64,000 bases of DNA from Paenibacillus alkalitolerans (GTDB lineage Bacteria; Bacillota; Bacilli; Paenibacillales; YIM-B00363). Below are positions 37,382-46,159 of the stretch, one piece after another. The notes under the pieces are model-generated. The model did no database searches. It had not been told where the DNA came from and was given only the letters and a program-made list of their open reading frames with translations. The translations under genes and the position numbers were made by a program. The stretch lies in NCBI RefSeq assembly GCF_016482785.1, contig NZ_JAEMXM010000009.1:1-64000 (forward strand), given 5' to 3'. The stretch's first letter is position 1. Every line of letters begins with the position of its first letter.

Positions 37382-37825
37382 ATGCGCGCCCTTATTCAAC
37401 GCAGCAAGGAAGCGAAAGTTACGGTTGACGGCACAGTCGTCGGTTCGATTGACCGCGGGCTTGTCGTGCTGCTCGGCGTAACCCATGACGACAGCGATGC
37501 GGATGCCGTTTATTTGGCGGAGAAAGTGGTGGGGCTGCGCATTTTTGAAGATGAGTCGGGGAAGATGAACTTGTCCCTGACCGATACCGGTGGCGCGTTG
37601 CTTTCCGTATCCCAGTTCACGCTGTACGGCGACGTTCGCAAAGGGAAACGGCCGAATTTCATGGCGGCGGCAAAGCCGGATCATGCTCTGAAGTTGTACG
37701 AGCGGTTCAATGAGCTGCTGCGGGACGGCGGCATCCATGTGGAGACGGGGCGATTCGGCGAGATGATGGATGTGTCGCTCGTCAACTGGGGACCGGTGAC
37801 GATCTGGCTGGACAGCAAAGGTTGA
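37382..37825 (+). CDS. dtd: D-aminoacyl-tRNA deacylase
   Basis: Removes D-amino acids from mischarged tRNA. The 147-aa protein has the SQFTLYGD motif (about 78-85) and the C-terminal [11 protein letters not shown] holding the conserved [20 protein letters not shown] is the standard N-terminus. It lies 25 nt after relA, the normal Bacillota pair. No clear terminator follows. Confidence 0.97.
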   Translation: MRALIQRSKEAKVTVDGTVVGSIDRGLVVLLGVTHDDSDADAVYLAEKVVGLRIFEDESGKMNLSLTDTGGALLSVSQFTLYGDVRKGKRPNFMAAAKPDHALKLYERFNELLRDGGIHVETGRFGEMMDVSLVNWGPVTIWLDSKG

Positions 37826-37972
37826 CTCTGAAGCAGAGAAGGCCCTGCAAACGTTATGGAAATCCCGTGTTCATAACCCGCCGCCAAAAAGACCGATTAT
37901 GACCACTGTCTTGCCATAATGCGTAAGCAGCAAATATTTTGCGGAATTACGGCGAGAAGGTAGAAAAAAATC

Positions 37973-38001
37973 TTGTCACCCCCTGGCTAATATAATATAG
38001 T
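37973..38001 (+). promoter_or_regulatory. sigma-A promoter of the sugar locus
   Basis: TTGTCA (37973-37978), 17 nt, TATAGT (37996-38001). The first operator lies 54 nt downstream of the -10. Confidence 0.55.
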
Positions 38002-38055
38002 TAACTTAATATTTACAGCTTGGGCTTCAATGGATTGTTATTTTTTGCCTCATTC

Positions 38056-38069
38056 TGGTATCGATACCA
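38056..38069. promoter_or_regulatory. LacI-type operator 1
   Basis: TGGTATCGATACCA is a perfect 14-bp palindrome with the central CG pair usual for LacI-family operators. It is probably bound by the LacI regulator encoded at 41537. It lies downstream of the promoter, a roadblock position. Confidence 0.7.
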
Positions 38070-38202
38070 TAAACCTAACGTGTCACTTCGCTTAACAGTA
38101 TGTCTCCCCCGTCGTTGCTGAGCTGCCTAAAGAACGGCCAGACTACGCGCCGCAATTGCAAGGAGTTTCCTGGCAATCACCGAATCGAGAGAAAACAAAC
38201 TA

Positions 38203-38216
38203 TGTAAGCGTTAACA
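38203..38216 (+). promoter_or_regulatory. CcpA cre box
   Basis: TGTAAGCGTTAACA matches the cre consensus TGTAAnCGnTnnCA at every fixed position. It indicates carbon catabolite repression of the locus by CcpA. It ends 6 nt before operator 2. Confidence 0.75.
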
Positions 38217-38222
38217 AAAATA

Positions 38223-38236
38223 TGGTATCGATTCCA
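38223..38236. promoter_or_regulatory. LacI-type operator 2
   Basis: TGGTATCGATTCCA differs from operator 1 at one base. The 167-bp spacing between the two sites would suit DNA looping. Confidence 0.65.
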
Positions 38237-38399
38237 GGTAAATTATGTAAAGGTGGTGAAAGCCGATGCAGCACGCTTGGAATGCCGAAGGCAAGGGACG
38301 GCGCATGCATGGCACTGGTCGAATGGAGCTTGACTGCTGAAATTGCGAATGTTCGGACGTTCATTTCCACAAAAATTACCTGTACAGGGGGAACGATCG

Positions 38400-39704
38400 A
38401 TGAAAATCAAGTCGTTACTTAGCGCACTTCTGGTCCTGAGTTTGGCGTTTGTGGTGGCTGCTTGCAGCGGCAGCGGAGCGAAACCTTCAAGCAATACCGG
38501 CGAAACGCCGAATGCATCGGCGGCTGAAAACGCATCCAACGAGAAAATTACGCTGAAGCTGTGGTACTGGAACGGCGCGATATCGGATTCGACGATCGAG
38601 GTAGCGAAGGCGAAATTTACGAATATCGATTTGCAGGCGGAGAAGCTTCCTTCCGGCGACGAATATTTGACGAAGCTGAAAACGACGATTGCCGGCGGAG
38701 GCGCGGGACCGGACATCGTGGCGATGGACAGCTGGGTGCCGTCGATGCTCCCCTATAAAGAGAAGTTCGTCAATCTGTACGACGTGGGAGCCAGAGATGT
38801 CCAATCCAAGTATTTGGAGTGGAAGTGGGAGATGGCCGCAACCCCTGAAGACGACTACTTGATCGGCATGCCGATCGACGTCGCGCCGGTCGTTCTGTTC
38901 TACCGCAGCGACCTGTTCGAACAGTCCGGAGTGCCGAGCACGCCGGAAGAGCTTAAGAATCAAGTGAAAACGTGGGACGACTATTTCAAGCTTCAGAAGA
39001 CGGTAATGGACGCCACAGGCTCGAAAATCAGCTCAATCGCCGATATTTTCAGTAACACGATCGGTCAAAACAGCAAATGGTTCTTCGACGAATCCGGCAA
39101 TTATATCGGCGACCAGGCGCATGTGAAGCAAGCTTGGGACGAGGCGGTGAAAGCTTATCAGATGGGCCTGACGTTCCCTTATTCCCAAGGCTCGGAGATG
39201 AACGCAGCGCTCAACAACGGACAAATTTCTTCCTACATCGGCGCTTCTTGGTCCGCCGGTGATTTGATGGGAGCGGCGCCGGACACGAAGGGCAATTGGC
39301 GCATCGCTTATCCGCCGGGGGGCGTGGGCAATCAAGGAGGATCTTTCTTCGGTGCGCTGAAATCGACGAAGCATCCGAAGGAAGCCTTCGAAGTGATACA
39401 GTTTCTCGTCAGCCCGGAAAATCTGATTACGGCGTATAAGGAGTTCGGCAACTACCCGTCCACGCCCGAATTGTACGGCAAGCCGGAAATGGAAAACAAA
39501 AACGAGTTTTTCGGCGGCCAGGACTTGAGCGTCGTGTTCGGCGAAGCGGCGAAAGACGTCAAAATCGCGCATACGGACCCGAGGGACAATATTGTCAGCG
39601 ATGCGTTGATCGCCGAAATTATTTTGGTCGACACTCAAAAGAAAGATCCCGAACAGGCTTGGAAAGACGCTCAGGAAAAAATCAAACAGCAGTTGAATCG
39701 ATAA
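38400..39704 (+). CDS. ABC sugar transporter, extracellular solute-binding lipoprotein
   Basis: Binds a carbohydrate outside the membrane and hands it to the two permeases that follow. The 434-aa protein has a lipoprotein signal peptide with lipobox VVAAC (lipidated C22), an STGNT-like linker and the solute-binding family 1 fold (ITLKLWYWNG at about 46, GAGPDIVAMDSWVPSML around 102). The ATG at 38400 has CAGGGGGAAC upstream; an in-frame upstream start would bury the signal peptide. The family binds oligosaccharides; the cargo here is unknown. No ATPase gene is in the locus, so a shared MsmK-type ATPase is needed. Confidence 0.93.
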   Translation: MKIKSLLSALLVLSLAFVVAACSGSGAKPSSNTGETPNASAAENASNEKITLKLWYWNGAISDSTIEVAKAKFTNIDLQAEKLPSGDEYLTKLKTTIAGGGAGPDIVAMDSWVPSMLPYKEKFVNLYDVGARDVQSKYLEWKWEMAATPEDDYLIGMPIDVAPVVLFYRSDLFEQSGVPSTPEELKNQVKTWDDYFKLQKTVMDATGSKISSIADIFSNTIGQNSKWFFDESGNYIGDQAHVKQAWDEAVKAYQMGLTFPYSQGSEMNAALNNGQISSYIGASWSAGDLMGAAPDTKGNWRIAYPPGGVGNQGGSFFGALKSTKHPKEAFEVIQFLVSPENLITAYKEFGNYPSTPELYGKPEMENKNEFFGGQDLSVVFGEAAKDVKIAHTDPRDNIVSDALIAEIILVDTQKKDPEQAWKDAQEKIKQQLNR

Positions 39705-39784
39705 CGGAGAACGAAATCGATTATAAATGTCAGGGCGGTAGTCCTCGCGGGACTTCCGCCTTGGCCGATTGGCGGTGGAACTGG

Positions 39785-40672
39785 ATGGGCAACGGCCTGC
39801 TTAAGCAAATATACCGATCCAGAACGTTGTATTTGTTCATTTCTCCTTTTTATATTTTGTTTCTGGTCTTTTCCGTGTTTCCGATTTTGTTTTCCATCTA
39901 CTTGTCGGTCCATAAGTGGGACGGCATCGGGGAAATGGAGTACGTCGGCATTAACAATTTTCGTTATATGTTTGGGGACCAGGGCTTTTGGCAGGCGCTC
40001 GCCAACAACATCGGGTTATGGCTGCTGGGGAACGTGCCGCAGCTCATGTGCGCGCTGGTCATCGCGTTCGTCATCAATTTGTCGATCGTAAGGTTCAAAA
40101 GCTTTTTCAAAGTCGCTTATTTTCTGCCGAACGTGACTTCCATGGTCGCTGTCGTCATTATTTTTCAATCCTTGTTCGGCAGCCAATACGGGCTCATTAA
40201 CTTTGTGCTGCAAAATTTCGGTCTGGAGAAGGTCGCCTGGTTCAACTCGGGCTTCGGCGTCAAGGTGGTGATTGCGTCCATGATCGCATGGAGATATATG
40301 GGGTACAACGCGATCATTTATTTGGCGGGTCTGCAAAACATTCCGAAAGATTTGTACGAAGCGGCACAGCTTGACGGCGCCACCATGGTTCAAACGTTTA
40401 CGCGCATTACGCTGCCGATGCTTCGGCCGGTCATATTGTTTACGGTGATGATGTCGACGATCGGCGGGTTTCAAATTTTCACCGAGCCTCAGGTGCTTGC
40501 GGGCAGCGCGGCGCCGTATCCCGGTTCGGAAACGATCGTTCTTTATATGTACCGGGAAGCGTTCAAGTTTTTCCACTACGGGTATGCCGCAGCGGTATCG
40601 TGGGTGTTGTTTTTCATCATCGGGTTGTTGTCCGTATTGAATTGGAAGCTTTTCAGCAGATCCGGCGATTGA
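39785..40672 (+). CDS. ABC sugar transporter permease (MalF/UgpA-type)
   Basis: Inner-membrane permease subunit for carbohydrate import. The 295-aa protein has six membrane segments (first at about 17-37) and the ATPase-contacting EAA loop in LYEAAQLDGATMVQTFTRITLP (EAAxxDGAxxxxxFxxI). The ATG at 39785 has GGTGG upstream; the reading frame extends further upstream but there it overlaps the lipoprotein gene and is basic, not membrane-like. Confidence 0.92.
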   Translation: MGNGLLKQIYRSRTLYLFISPFYILFLVFSVFPILFSIYLSVHKWDGIGEMEYVGINNFRYMFGDQGFWQALANNIGLWLLGNVPQLMCALVIAFVINLSIVRFKSFFKVAYFLPNVTSMVAVVIIFQSLFGSQYGLINFVLQNFGLEKVAWFNSGFGVKVVIASMIAWRYMGYNAIIYLAGLQNIPKDLYEAAQLDGATMVQTFTRITLPMLRPVILFTVMMSTIGGFQIFTEPQVLAGSAAPYPGSETIVLYMYREAFKFFHYGYAAAVSWVLFFIIGLLSVLNWKLFSRSGD

Positions 40673-40693
40673 TAAAATAAGGAGAACGACAGG

Positions 40694-41521
40694 ATGACTC
40701 ATGAAAGCGTATGGAAAAAGATAATCACGCACGCTTGCTTATTGATCGGCGTCGCCATTTCCGTGTTCCCGTTCTATTGGCTCGTCGTCATGTCCACGAA
40801 TGAAACGAGCGCCGTGCTGGCGTTTCCGCCGAAGCTGACGTTTGGCGGCTATTTCATGACGAATATTCAACATGTGCTGGAGAAGATCGATTTTTTCCGC
40901 GCGCTGCTCAATACGCTGTTCGTGGCCGCGGTGAGCACGACGCTTCATTTGTTTTTTGAATCGTTGACCGGTTTTACATTTGCCAAATTTACGTTCCCAG
41001 GCTCGAAAGCGTTGTTTTATTTGATGCTGGCGACCTTGATGATTCCGGGGCAAATGCTGCTCGTCCCGCAATTTATTATGATTCAGCAGTTAGGGTGGCT
41101 TGGAAGCTACAAGGCGTTAATTATTCCAGGCATGGCGGGCGCGTTCGGCATATTCTGGATCAGGCAGTATGCAGCGGCCATACACGACGAGCTGCTAGAC
41201 GCCGGGCGGATCGACGGCTGCAACAATTTCCGGCTGTATTGGCACGTAGGCTTGCCGGTGCTGCGCCCTGCGCTGGCATTGCTCGCGATTACGACGTTTA
41301 TGGGGAACTGGGAAGATTACATGTGGCCTTTGATCGTATTGACGGATACGTCCAAGTTTACGTTAATGCTCGCGCTGGCCCAGTTAAAATCGGTTCATAC
41401 ACAAGATTATGCAATGGTGATGACGGGGACGTTAATGGCCACCGTGCCGTTGATCGTATTTTTCTTTTTGGCCAGCCGGCACATTATCGCCGGAATCGCA
41501 GAGGGCGCCGTGAAGAGCTAG
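40694..41521 (+). CDS. ABC sugar transporter permease (MalG/UgpE-type)
   Basis: Second permease subunit. The 275-aa protein has six membrane segments and the EAA-like loop LLDAGRIDGCNNFRLYWHVG. AAGGAGAACGACAGG precedes the ATG. It lies 21 nt after the first permease, with which it should form the channel. Confidence 0.93.
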   Translation: MTHESVWKKIITHACLLIGVAISVFPFYWLVVMSTNETSAVLAFPPKLTFGGYFMTNIQHVLEKIDFFRALLNTLFVAAVSTTLHLFFESLTGFTFAKFTFPGSKALFYLMLATLMIPGQMLLVPQFIMIQQLGWLGSYKALIIPGMAGAFGIFWIRQYAAAIHDELLDAGRIDGCNNFRLYWHVGLPVLRPALALLAITTFMGNWEDYMWPLIVLTDTSKFTLMLALAQLKSVHTQDYAMVMTGTLMATVPLIVFFFLASRHIIAGIAEGAVKS

Positions 41522-41536
41522 GATGCGGAAAGCAGG

Positions 41537-42553
41537 ATGAGGACGATGGTACCGAAGATTAAAGATGTTGCGAAAAAAGCGGGAGTGTCCGTCACGACCG
41601 TATCGCGGGTGCTTAACGGCGAGAAATATGTGAAGGACGATATGAAAAAGAGGGTGCAGCGCGCGATTGAAGAGCTCGGGTACGCGCCGAGCCATATCGC
41701 CAGAAGCCTTGTTCGGAAAAAAACGAATTTGATCGGCGTCATCGTGCCCGACCTGACTTCCAACTTTTATTCCACGATTCTAAGCAGCATTGAAGAAACG
41801 GCCAGCATGAACGATTACAATCTGCTCGTCTGCAACATTATCGAGGATATCGATAAGGAGTTCAAATATTTGAACGTGTTCCACGAAATGCGCGTGGACG
41901 GAATTATCATTATGCATGAAAAAATTAACGAGGAAATAAGCTCGTTTCTGACCAAGCTGCAGGTTCCCGTTATTTTTTCCAGCGTCCGACCCAGAGACCA
42001 GCGGTTCATCTCCGTCATTGTAGACGATTACGACGCGGCTTACGATGCGACGCGTTTTTTGCTCGATCTAGGCCATGAACGAATCGCCTTTATCGGCGGG
42101 GATATGAGAGACGTCACGTCGGGACAAAGCCGTTATGTCGGTTATTGCAATGCGCTGATGGACAGCGGCAAAAAAATCGTCCACGACTACATCAGGTTCG
42201 GAGACTACAAGATTAGAAGCGGGTACGACATGATGAAGGAGCTGCTTCGCTGCGATCCGCTCCCTACGGCGGTGTTTGCCGTAAGCGATGATATGGCGGT
42301 CGGGGCGATGAATTGCATCAGCGATCATCAATTGAAGGTGCCGGACGACATATCGGTCATCGGGTTTGACGGAAGCCAACTGACGGAGCTCGTTCGCCCG
42401 ACGCTCACCTCCATGGAGCAGCCGATTCACGATATGGGGAAGATTACGGTTGAGACGCTGCTCGGACTGATTTCCGATGACGAGCATGCGGCGACAAGCG
42501 ATATTATTCTGAAACATAAGCTCGTTGTTCGAAACAGCTGCAAGAAACTCTGA
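41537..42553 (+). CDS. LacI-family transcriptional regulator
   Basis: Predicted repressor of the locus. The 338-aa protein has an N-terminal helix-turn-helix (KIKDVAKKAGVSVTTVSRVL, about 7-26) and hinge helix SHIARSLVRKKTNLIGV. A periplasmic-binding-like effector domain follows (about 62-338, with VFAVSDDMAVGAMNCI). It sits inside the operon it should control; the palindromes at 38056, 38223 and possibly 42805 are its likely operators. An alternative ATG lies 9 nt further on (MVPKIKD). Confidence 0.92.
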   Translation: MRTMVPKIKDVAKKAGVSVTTVSRVLNGEKYVKDDMKKRVQRAIEELGYAPSHIARSLVRKKTNLIGVIVPDLTSNFYSTILSSIEETASMNDYNLLVCNIIEDIDKEFKYLNVFHEMRVDGIIIMHEKINEEISSFLTKLQVPVIFSSVRPRDQRFISVIVDDYDAAYDATRFLLDLGHERIAFIGGDMRDVTSGQSRYVGYCNALMDSGKKIVHDYIRFGDYKIRSGYDMMKELLRCDPLPTAVFAVSDDMAVGAMNCISDHQLKVPDDISVIGFDGSQLTELVRPTLTSMEQPIHDMGKITVETLLGLISDDEHAATSDIILKHKLVVRNSCKKL

Positions 42554-42565
42554 GGTGAACGACAT

Positions 42566-43525
42566 TTGAAAACATACGACGTTGTCGTGTTCGGCGATGC
42601 GAATATCGATTTGGTCGTTGCCGGGTGCAACGAGCTGCCTTTGCCGGGGCAGGAAGTATTTGTGGACAATATGACGATGCATGTGGGCGGGGGAGCGGCG
42701 TTGTTTGCGTTGGCCCTCGCCAAACTCGGTTTGAGAGTCGCATTTAACGGCGTGTTGGGCGGGGACGGTTATGCCGAATTCATTCTGGATCGTTTTCGCC
42801 AATATGGAATCGATACCAGATACATTAAAACAAGCTCGCTTCATCATACCGGCATTTCGATCGCGATCAACCCGGAGAAGGACCGCTCTTTCATCACCTA
42901 TGCGGGCTCGAACGCCGAGCTGAATGTGCGGGAGCTTGATATGGAAAGCGTCGCGGCGGGAAGGCACGTGCATTTGACAGGATATAAAGGAAGCCGCAAT
43001 CATGACGAGTTTGTCGGCACGATTCGAACGCTTAAGGCGAAAGGCGCGACGGTATCGTGCGATGTGGGGTGGGACGATACGGGCGAATGGTATTCCGGCG
43101 TTTTCGAAGTGATGGGACTTGCGGACGTGTTCTTTATGAACGAGACCGAGGCGCTCCATTACTCCGGCTGCCGCGGAATGAAGGAGAGTGTTCGCGAATT
43201 GGCGCGGCACGGCGGCCACGTCGTCGTGAAGCTCGGCTCCAAAGGCGCGGTTGCGCTGCGCGGCGGAGAACTTCTGTACCGGTCCGGCTACGCGGTGAAA
43301 GCGGTCGATACGACCGGAGCGGGGGATTCGTTCAACGCCGGCTACATGTACGGGTATTTGACGGGCAAGCCGGTCGAGTTCTGTTTGATTTACGGAAACG
43401 CTTGCGGCGCTTTGTCCGTTGAAGCGTACGGAGGCAGTGCGGGAACGCCCGATCGGGAAGCTCTGGCAGCGTTTGTTGCCGGCTTCGACGGAACGATATC
43501 GGACGCTTGGGAGGCGGCGTTATGA
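42566..43525 (+). CDS. PfkB-family carbohydrate kinase
   Basis: Ribokinase-like sugar kinase of unknown substrate. The 319-aa protein has the N-terminal DVVVFGDANIDLVV, the glycine pair GGGAALFALALAKLG and the C-terminal anion-hole signature DTTGAGDSFNAGY (about 248-260) with the catalytic Asp of GAGD. The TTG start is supported by GAGGTGAACG. It overlaps the GH4 gene by 4 nt. In this locus it could phosphorylate the imported sugar or its breakdown product. Confidence 0.9.
   Translation: MKTYDVVVFGDANIDLVVAGCNELPLPGQEVFVDNMTMHVGGGAALFALALAKLGLRVAFNGVLGGDGYAEFILDRFRQYGIDTRYIKTSSLHHTGISIAINPEKDRSFITYAGSNAELNVRELDMESVAAGRHVHLTGYKGSRNHDEFVGTIRTLKAKGATVSCDVGWDDTGEWYSGVFEVMGLADVFFMNETEALHYSGCRGMKESVRELARHGGHVVVKLGSKGAVALRGGELLYRSGYAVKAVDTTGAGDSFNAGYMYGYLTGKPVEFCLIYGNACGALSVEAYGGSAGTPDREALAAFVAGFDGTISDAWEAAL
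42805..42818. promoter_or_regulatory. operator-like palindrome inside the PfkB gene
   Basis: TGGAATCGATACCA is the exact reverse complement of operator 2, here within codons for YGIDTR. It may be an auxiliary LacI site, or chance. Confidence 0.4.
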
Positions 43526-44889
43526 AATTGACATTGATCGGCGGCGGCGGCGTCCGCGCCGTTCTGTTTACGAAGAGCCTGACGTTGAAAGCGGAGCAGG
43601 CGAACATTACGAAGCTGGTGCTTCACGATACGGATGAGGAGCAGCTCGCGTTGATTGGCCGGCTATGCGCCGTCGTGATCGGGCGAAGCGGCGTTCCGCT
43701 GCAGTTGGAGACGACGACGGACAGCCTTGAAGCGATCAAGGGCGCCGATTATATCGTCACCACTGTTCGCGTCGGCAAGGAACCGTCGCGTTATACCGAC
43801 GAGCAGATTGCGCTCAACTGCGGAGTGATCGGGCAGGAGACGACCGGGCCTGCCGGATTTTCCATGGCGGTCCGCACGATTCCGGTGTTGCTGGAATACT
43901 GCGAAATGGCGAAAAGATACGCTCCGGACGCCTGGATTTTTAACTTTTCCAACCCATCCGGCCTTGTGACGCAGGCGCTGCGCGCCGCGGGCTACGATCG
44001 GGTGATCGGGATATGCGACACACCGAGCCATACGGGGCTGCGTATAGCCGAGACGCTCGGCGCTCATCCGAAAGAGCTGTATGTCGAATGGTTCGGGTTG
44101 AACCATCTGTCGTGGATGAGGAAGGCGGTTTACAAGGGTGAGGACTTGCTGGAACGGTTGAAGAACGACCCTGCGTTAACGAACCGGATCGATGAATTCA
44201 AGATGTTCGACCCCGATCTGTTGAAGTCGCTTCCTTACTTACCCAACGAATATTTATACTATTACTATCACCGCGAGAAAGCGATCAACAATATTGTGAA
44301 GTCCGGTATGACGCGGGGGCAGATGATCGTTCAAAACAACAGGGACATGCTCGCGGCGCTGCGTGAAATCGATATCGAGCGCGATCCGGACCGGGCGATT
44401 CAAACCTATTTGTACTACACGCACAAGCGCGAAGCGTCTTACATGGCGATCGAGACGAATGCGCAGGCGAAGACGCTTCCGTCTTCCGGGCAGCTGGGGC
44501 TGCCCGATTCGCTCGGTTACGCCGGCGTGATGCTCGATTTCGTCGAGTCGCTTCAAACCGGAGAACGGAACCGTATCGTATTGTCTGTACCGAACGACGG
44601 CAGCATCGATGGCTTTCGCGACGACGATGTCGTGGAGGTTTCGTGCACCGTTACGAAGGATGGCGTAAAGCCGGTCATCATCGGCGCCGTTCAGGAGGAA
44701 ATGTATTTGCTGATGAGGAACGTCAAGCTGTTCGAACGGTTAACCGTGCAGGCGGTCCGAGAGCGATCTGTAGAGCTGGCTGTCCAGGCGCTGACGGTTC
44801 ACCCGCTCGTCGGCTCTTATTCGCTGGCGAAGAGGCTTTTCCACGATTATGCGGATGTGTACCGGGATATTTTGGGAGACTGGAAATGA
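43522..44889 (+). CDS. glycoside hydrolase family 4 enzyme
   Basis: GH4 enzymes use NAD+ and a divalent metal to cleave alpha- or beta-glycosides by an oxidation-elimination route; most act on 6-phosphoglycosides. The 455-aa protein has the NAD-binding GGGGVRAVL (6-14), NFSNPSG (about 143-149), the metal-ligand cysteine in GICDTPSHTG and the metal-ligand histidine in EWFGLNHLSWM. Substrate class (6-phospho-glucosidase or galacturonidase-like) cannot be fixed by eye. The start MKLTLIGGGG overlaps the PfkB stop; it overlaps the phosphoesterase gene by 4 nt. Confidence 0.9.
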   Translation: MKLTLIGGGGVRAVLFTKSLTLKAEQANITKLVLHDTDEEQLALIGRLCAVVIGRSGVPLQLETTTDSLEAIKGADYIVTTVRVGKEPSRYTDEQIALNCGVIGQETTGPAGFSMAVRTIPVLLEYCEMAKRYAPDAWIFNFSNPSGLVTQALRAAGYDRVIGICDTPSHTGLRIAETLGAHPKELYVEWFGLNHLSWMRKAVYKGEDLLERLKNDPALTNRIDEFKMFDPDLLKSLPYLPNEYLYYYYHREKAINNIVKSGMTRGQMIVQNNRDMLAALREIDIERDPDRAIQTYLYYTHKREASYMAIETNAQAKTLPSSGQLGLPDSLGYAGVMLDFVESLQTGERNRIVLSVPNDGSIDGFRDDDVVEVSCTVTKDGVKPVIIGAVQEEMYLLMRNVKLFERLTVQAVRERSVELAVQALTVHPLVGSYSLAKRLFHDYADVYRDILGDWK

Positions 44890-45794
44890 GCGGCGGCGGA
44901 CTGAAGTTTCGCGCGGACGGCACGTTTACGATCGTGCAGTTTACGGATATGCATTTCGGCGGCGGCGGCGAGATGGAACAAGACGGAAAGACGGCCGCTC
45001 TGGTCGAACGGGTTATCGCGACCGAGCGGCCCGACTTGGTTGTGTTGACCGGCGATATGATATGGAGCGCCGGGGTAACCGATCCGGCTTCCTCGTTCCG
45101 GCGGGCGATTGCGCCCGTAACGGCGTCCGGCGTGCCTTGGGCGGCTGTCTTCGGCAATCACGACGCGGAGCAGGGCGTGACCCGGGAAGAGCTCCTGGCG
45201 ATTCAACTGGAAAACTCCGGCTGCCTCACTCAATCGGGTCCCGCCGATGTAAGCGGAACGGGCAATTATGCGTTGACGGTCGGGAGCAAGGATTCCGGAA
45301 GCGACGCCGCCGTGTTCTACTTTCTGGATTCCGGGGCCGAGTCGCCTGAACCTGTAGGCGGCTACGAATGGCTTCATACGGATCAGGTGTATTGGTACAC
45401 GTCGCAATCAAGGAGGTTGAACGCCGGCAAGGCCGCTCCGCTCCCGGCGCTAGCCTTCTTCCACATTCCCCTTCCCGAATACGAGACGGTATGGCGGTTG
45501 GGCAAGGCGGTCGGGATCAAGAGCGAGGACGTATGCTGTCCGAAGATCAACAGCGGCATGTTTGCGGCGATGGTCGAGACGGGTGACGTCATGGGCGTCT
45601 TCGTCGGGCACGACCACGATAATGATTATTGCGGAACGCTCCACGGCGTCAAGCTTTGCTACGGGCGGGTGACCGGATATAACTGCTACGGCGGGCTGCG
45701 GCGCGGCGCACGGGTCGTTCGAATGCACGAAGGGCGAAGGTCCTTCGTAACATGGCTGCGTCTGGACAACGGAGAAGCCGTACAATTTACTTAG
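44886..45794 (+). CDS. calcineurin-like metallophosphoesterase
   Basis: A 302-aa protein with all five metallophosphoesterase motifs: QFTDMHFG, VVLTGDMIW, FGNHDAE, FFHIPLPEY and VGHDHDNDY. No signal peptide, so it acts in the cytoplasm. Related proteins include Dcr2-type and purple-acid-phosphatase-like enzymes. ATGA overlap with GH4 shows tight coupling, suggesting it removes phosphate from a sugar intermediate made by the kinase or GH4 steps; this is inference. Confidence 0.88.
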   Translation: MSGGGLKFRADGTFTIVQFTDMHFGGGGEMEQDGKTAALVERVIATERPDLVVLTGDMIWSAGVTDPASSFRRAIAPVTASGVPWAAVFGNHDAEQGVTREELLAIQLENSGCLTQSGPADVSGTGNYALTVGSKDSGSDAAVFYFLDSGAESPEPVGGYEWLHTDQVYWYTSQSRRLNAGKAAPLPALAFFHIPLPEYETVWRLGKAVGIKSEDVCCPKINSGMFAAMVETGDVMGVFVGHDHDNDYCGTLHGVKLCYGRVTGYNCYGGLRRGARVVRMHEGRRSFVTWLRLDNGEAVQFT

Positions 45795-45806
45795 AAGGAT
45801 GATCGC

Positions 45807-45998
45807 TTGATGACATTGCCGAAATCCGTTTTGTCCGTTCTGCAAGAGGCGGAGGTGAAGCTTTCGGGCCATCCGAAGCTGCTGGAGCTGTTTCGCAACT
45901 GTTATCCGAATACGCTCGCAACGACGGTCAAGCGGCTTGCGGATGGCACCGTCTTCGTATTTACGGGCGATATTCCGGCGATGTGGCTCAGGGATTGA
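45807..45998 (+). pseudogene. truncated GH125 (exo-alpha-1,6-mannosidase) gene
   Basis: The 63-residue frame reads like the N-terminus of family GH125 (Mug157-like) and includes the hallmark DIPAMWLRD, but a TGA follows at once. Family members are about 430 residues and continue with the catalytic domain. No GH125-like sequence continues downstream in any frame that I can recognise, so the rest is deleted. It follows the phosphoesterase by 12 nt in the operon and hints that the original substrate was an alpha-mannoside. Confidence 0.75.
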
Positions 45999-46159
45999 GC
46001 GCCTGTCTCTCATCAAGTCCGCGACGAACGTCCCGAACGGGCTGGAAAGCGTCTCCCGTGACGCTGCAACTTCATATCCGTACTAATTTCCGTTCCGCTT
46101 GGTAACACTGATGGAAGATCACATTATAGATGTACCGGCGGAAGGGGCCTACTTACATC

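Larger units (their letters stand above)
37826..38399. other. 574-bp regulatory intergenic region of the sugar locus
   Basis: No gene is supported here. It holds a sigma-A promoter, a perfect 14-bp palindrome, a CcpA cre box and a second near-identical palindrome (listed separately). Transcription would begin near 38008, giving a leader of almost 400 nt before the lipoprotein gene, in which all three sites lie. A short frame from 38156 overlaps the next gene and has no clear ribosome-binding site. Confidence 0.7.

Noticed and set aside
42068-43219. 383-aa minus-strand frame opposite lacI and the PfkB gene
   Set aside because: It spans two genes with clear domains on the plus strand and has no family features.
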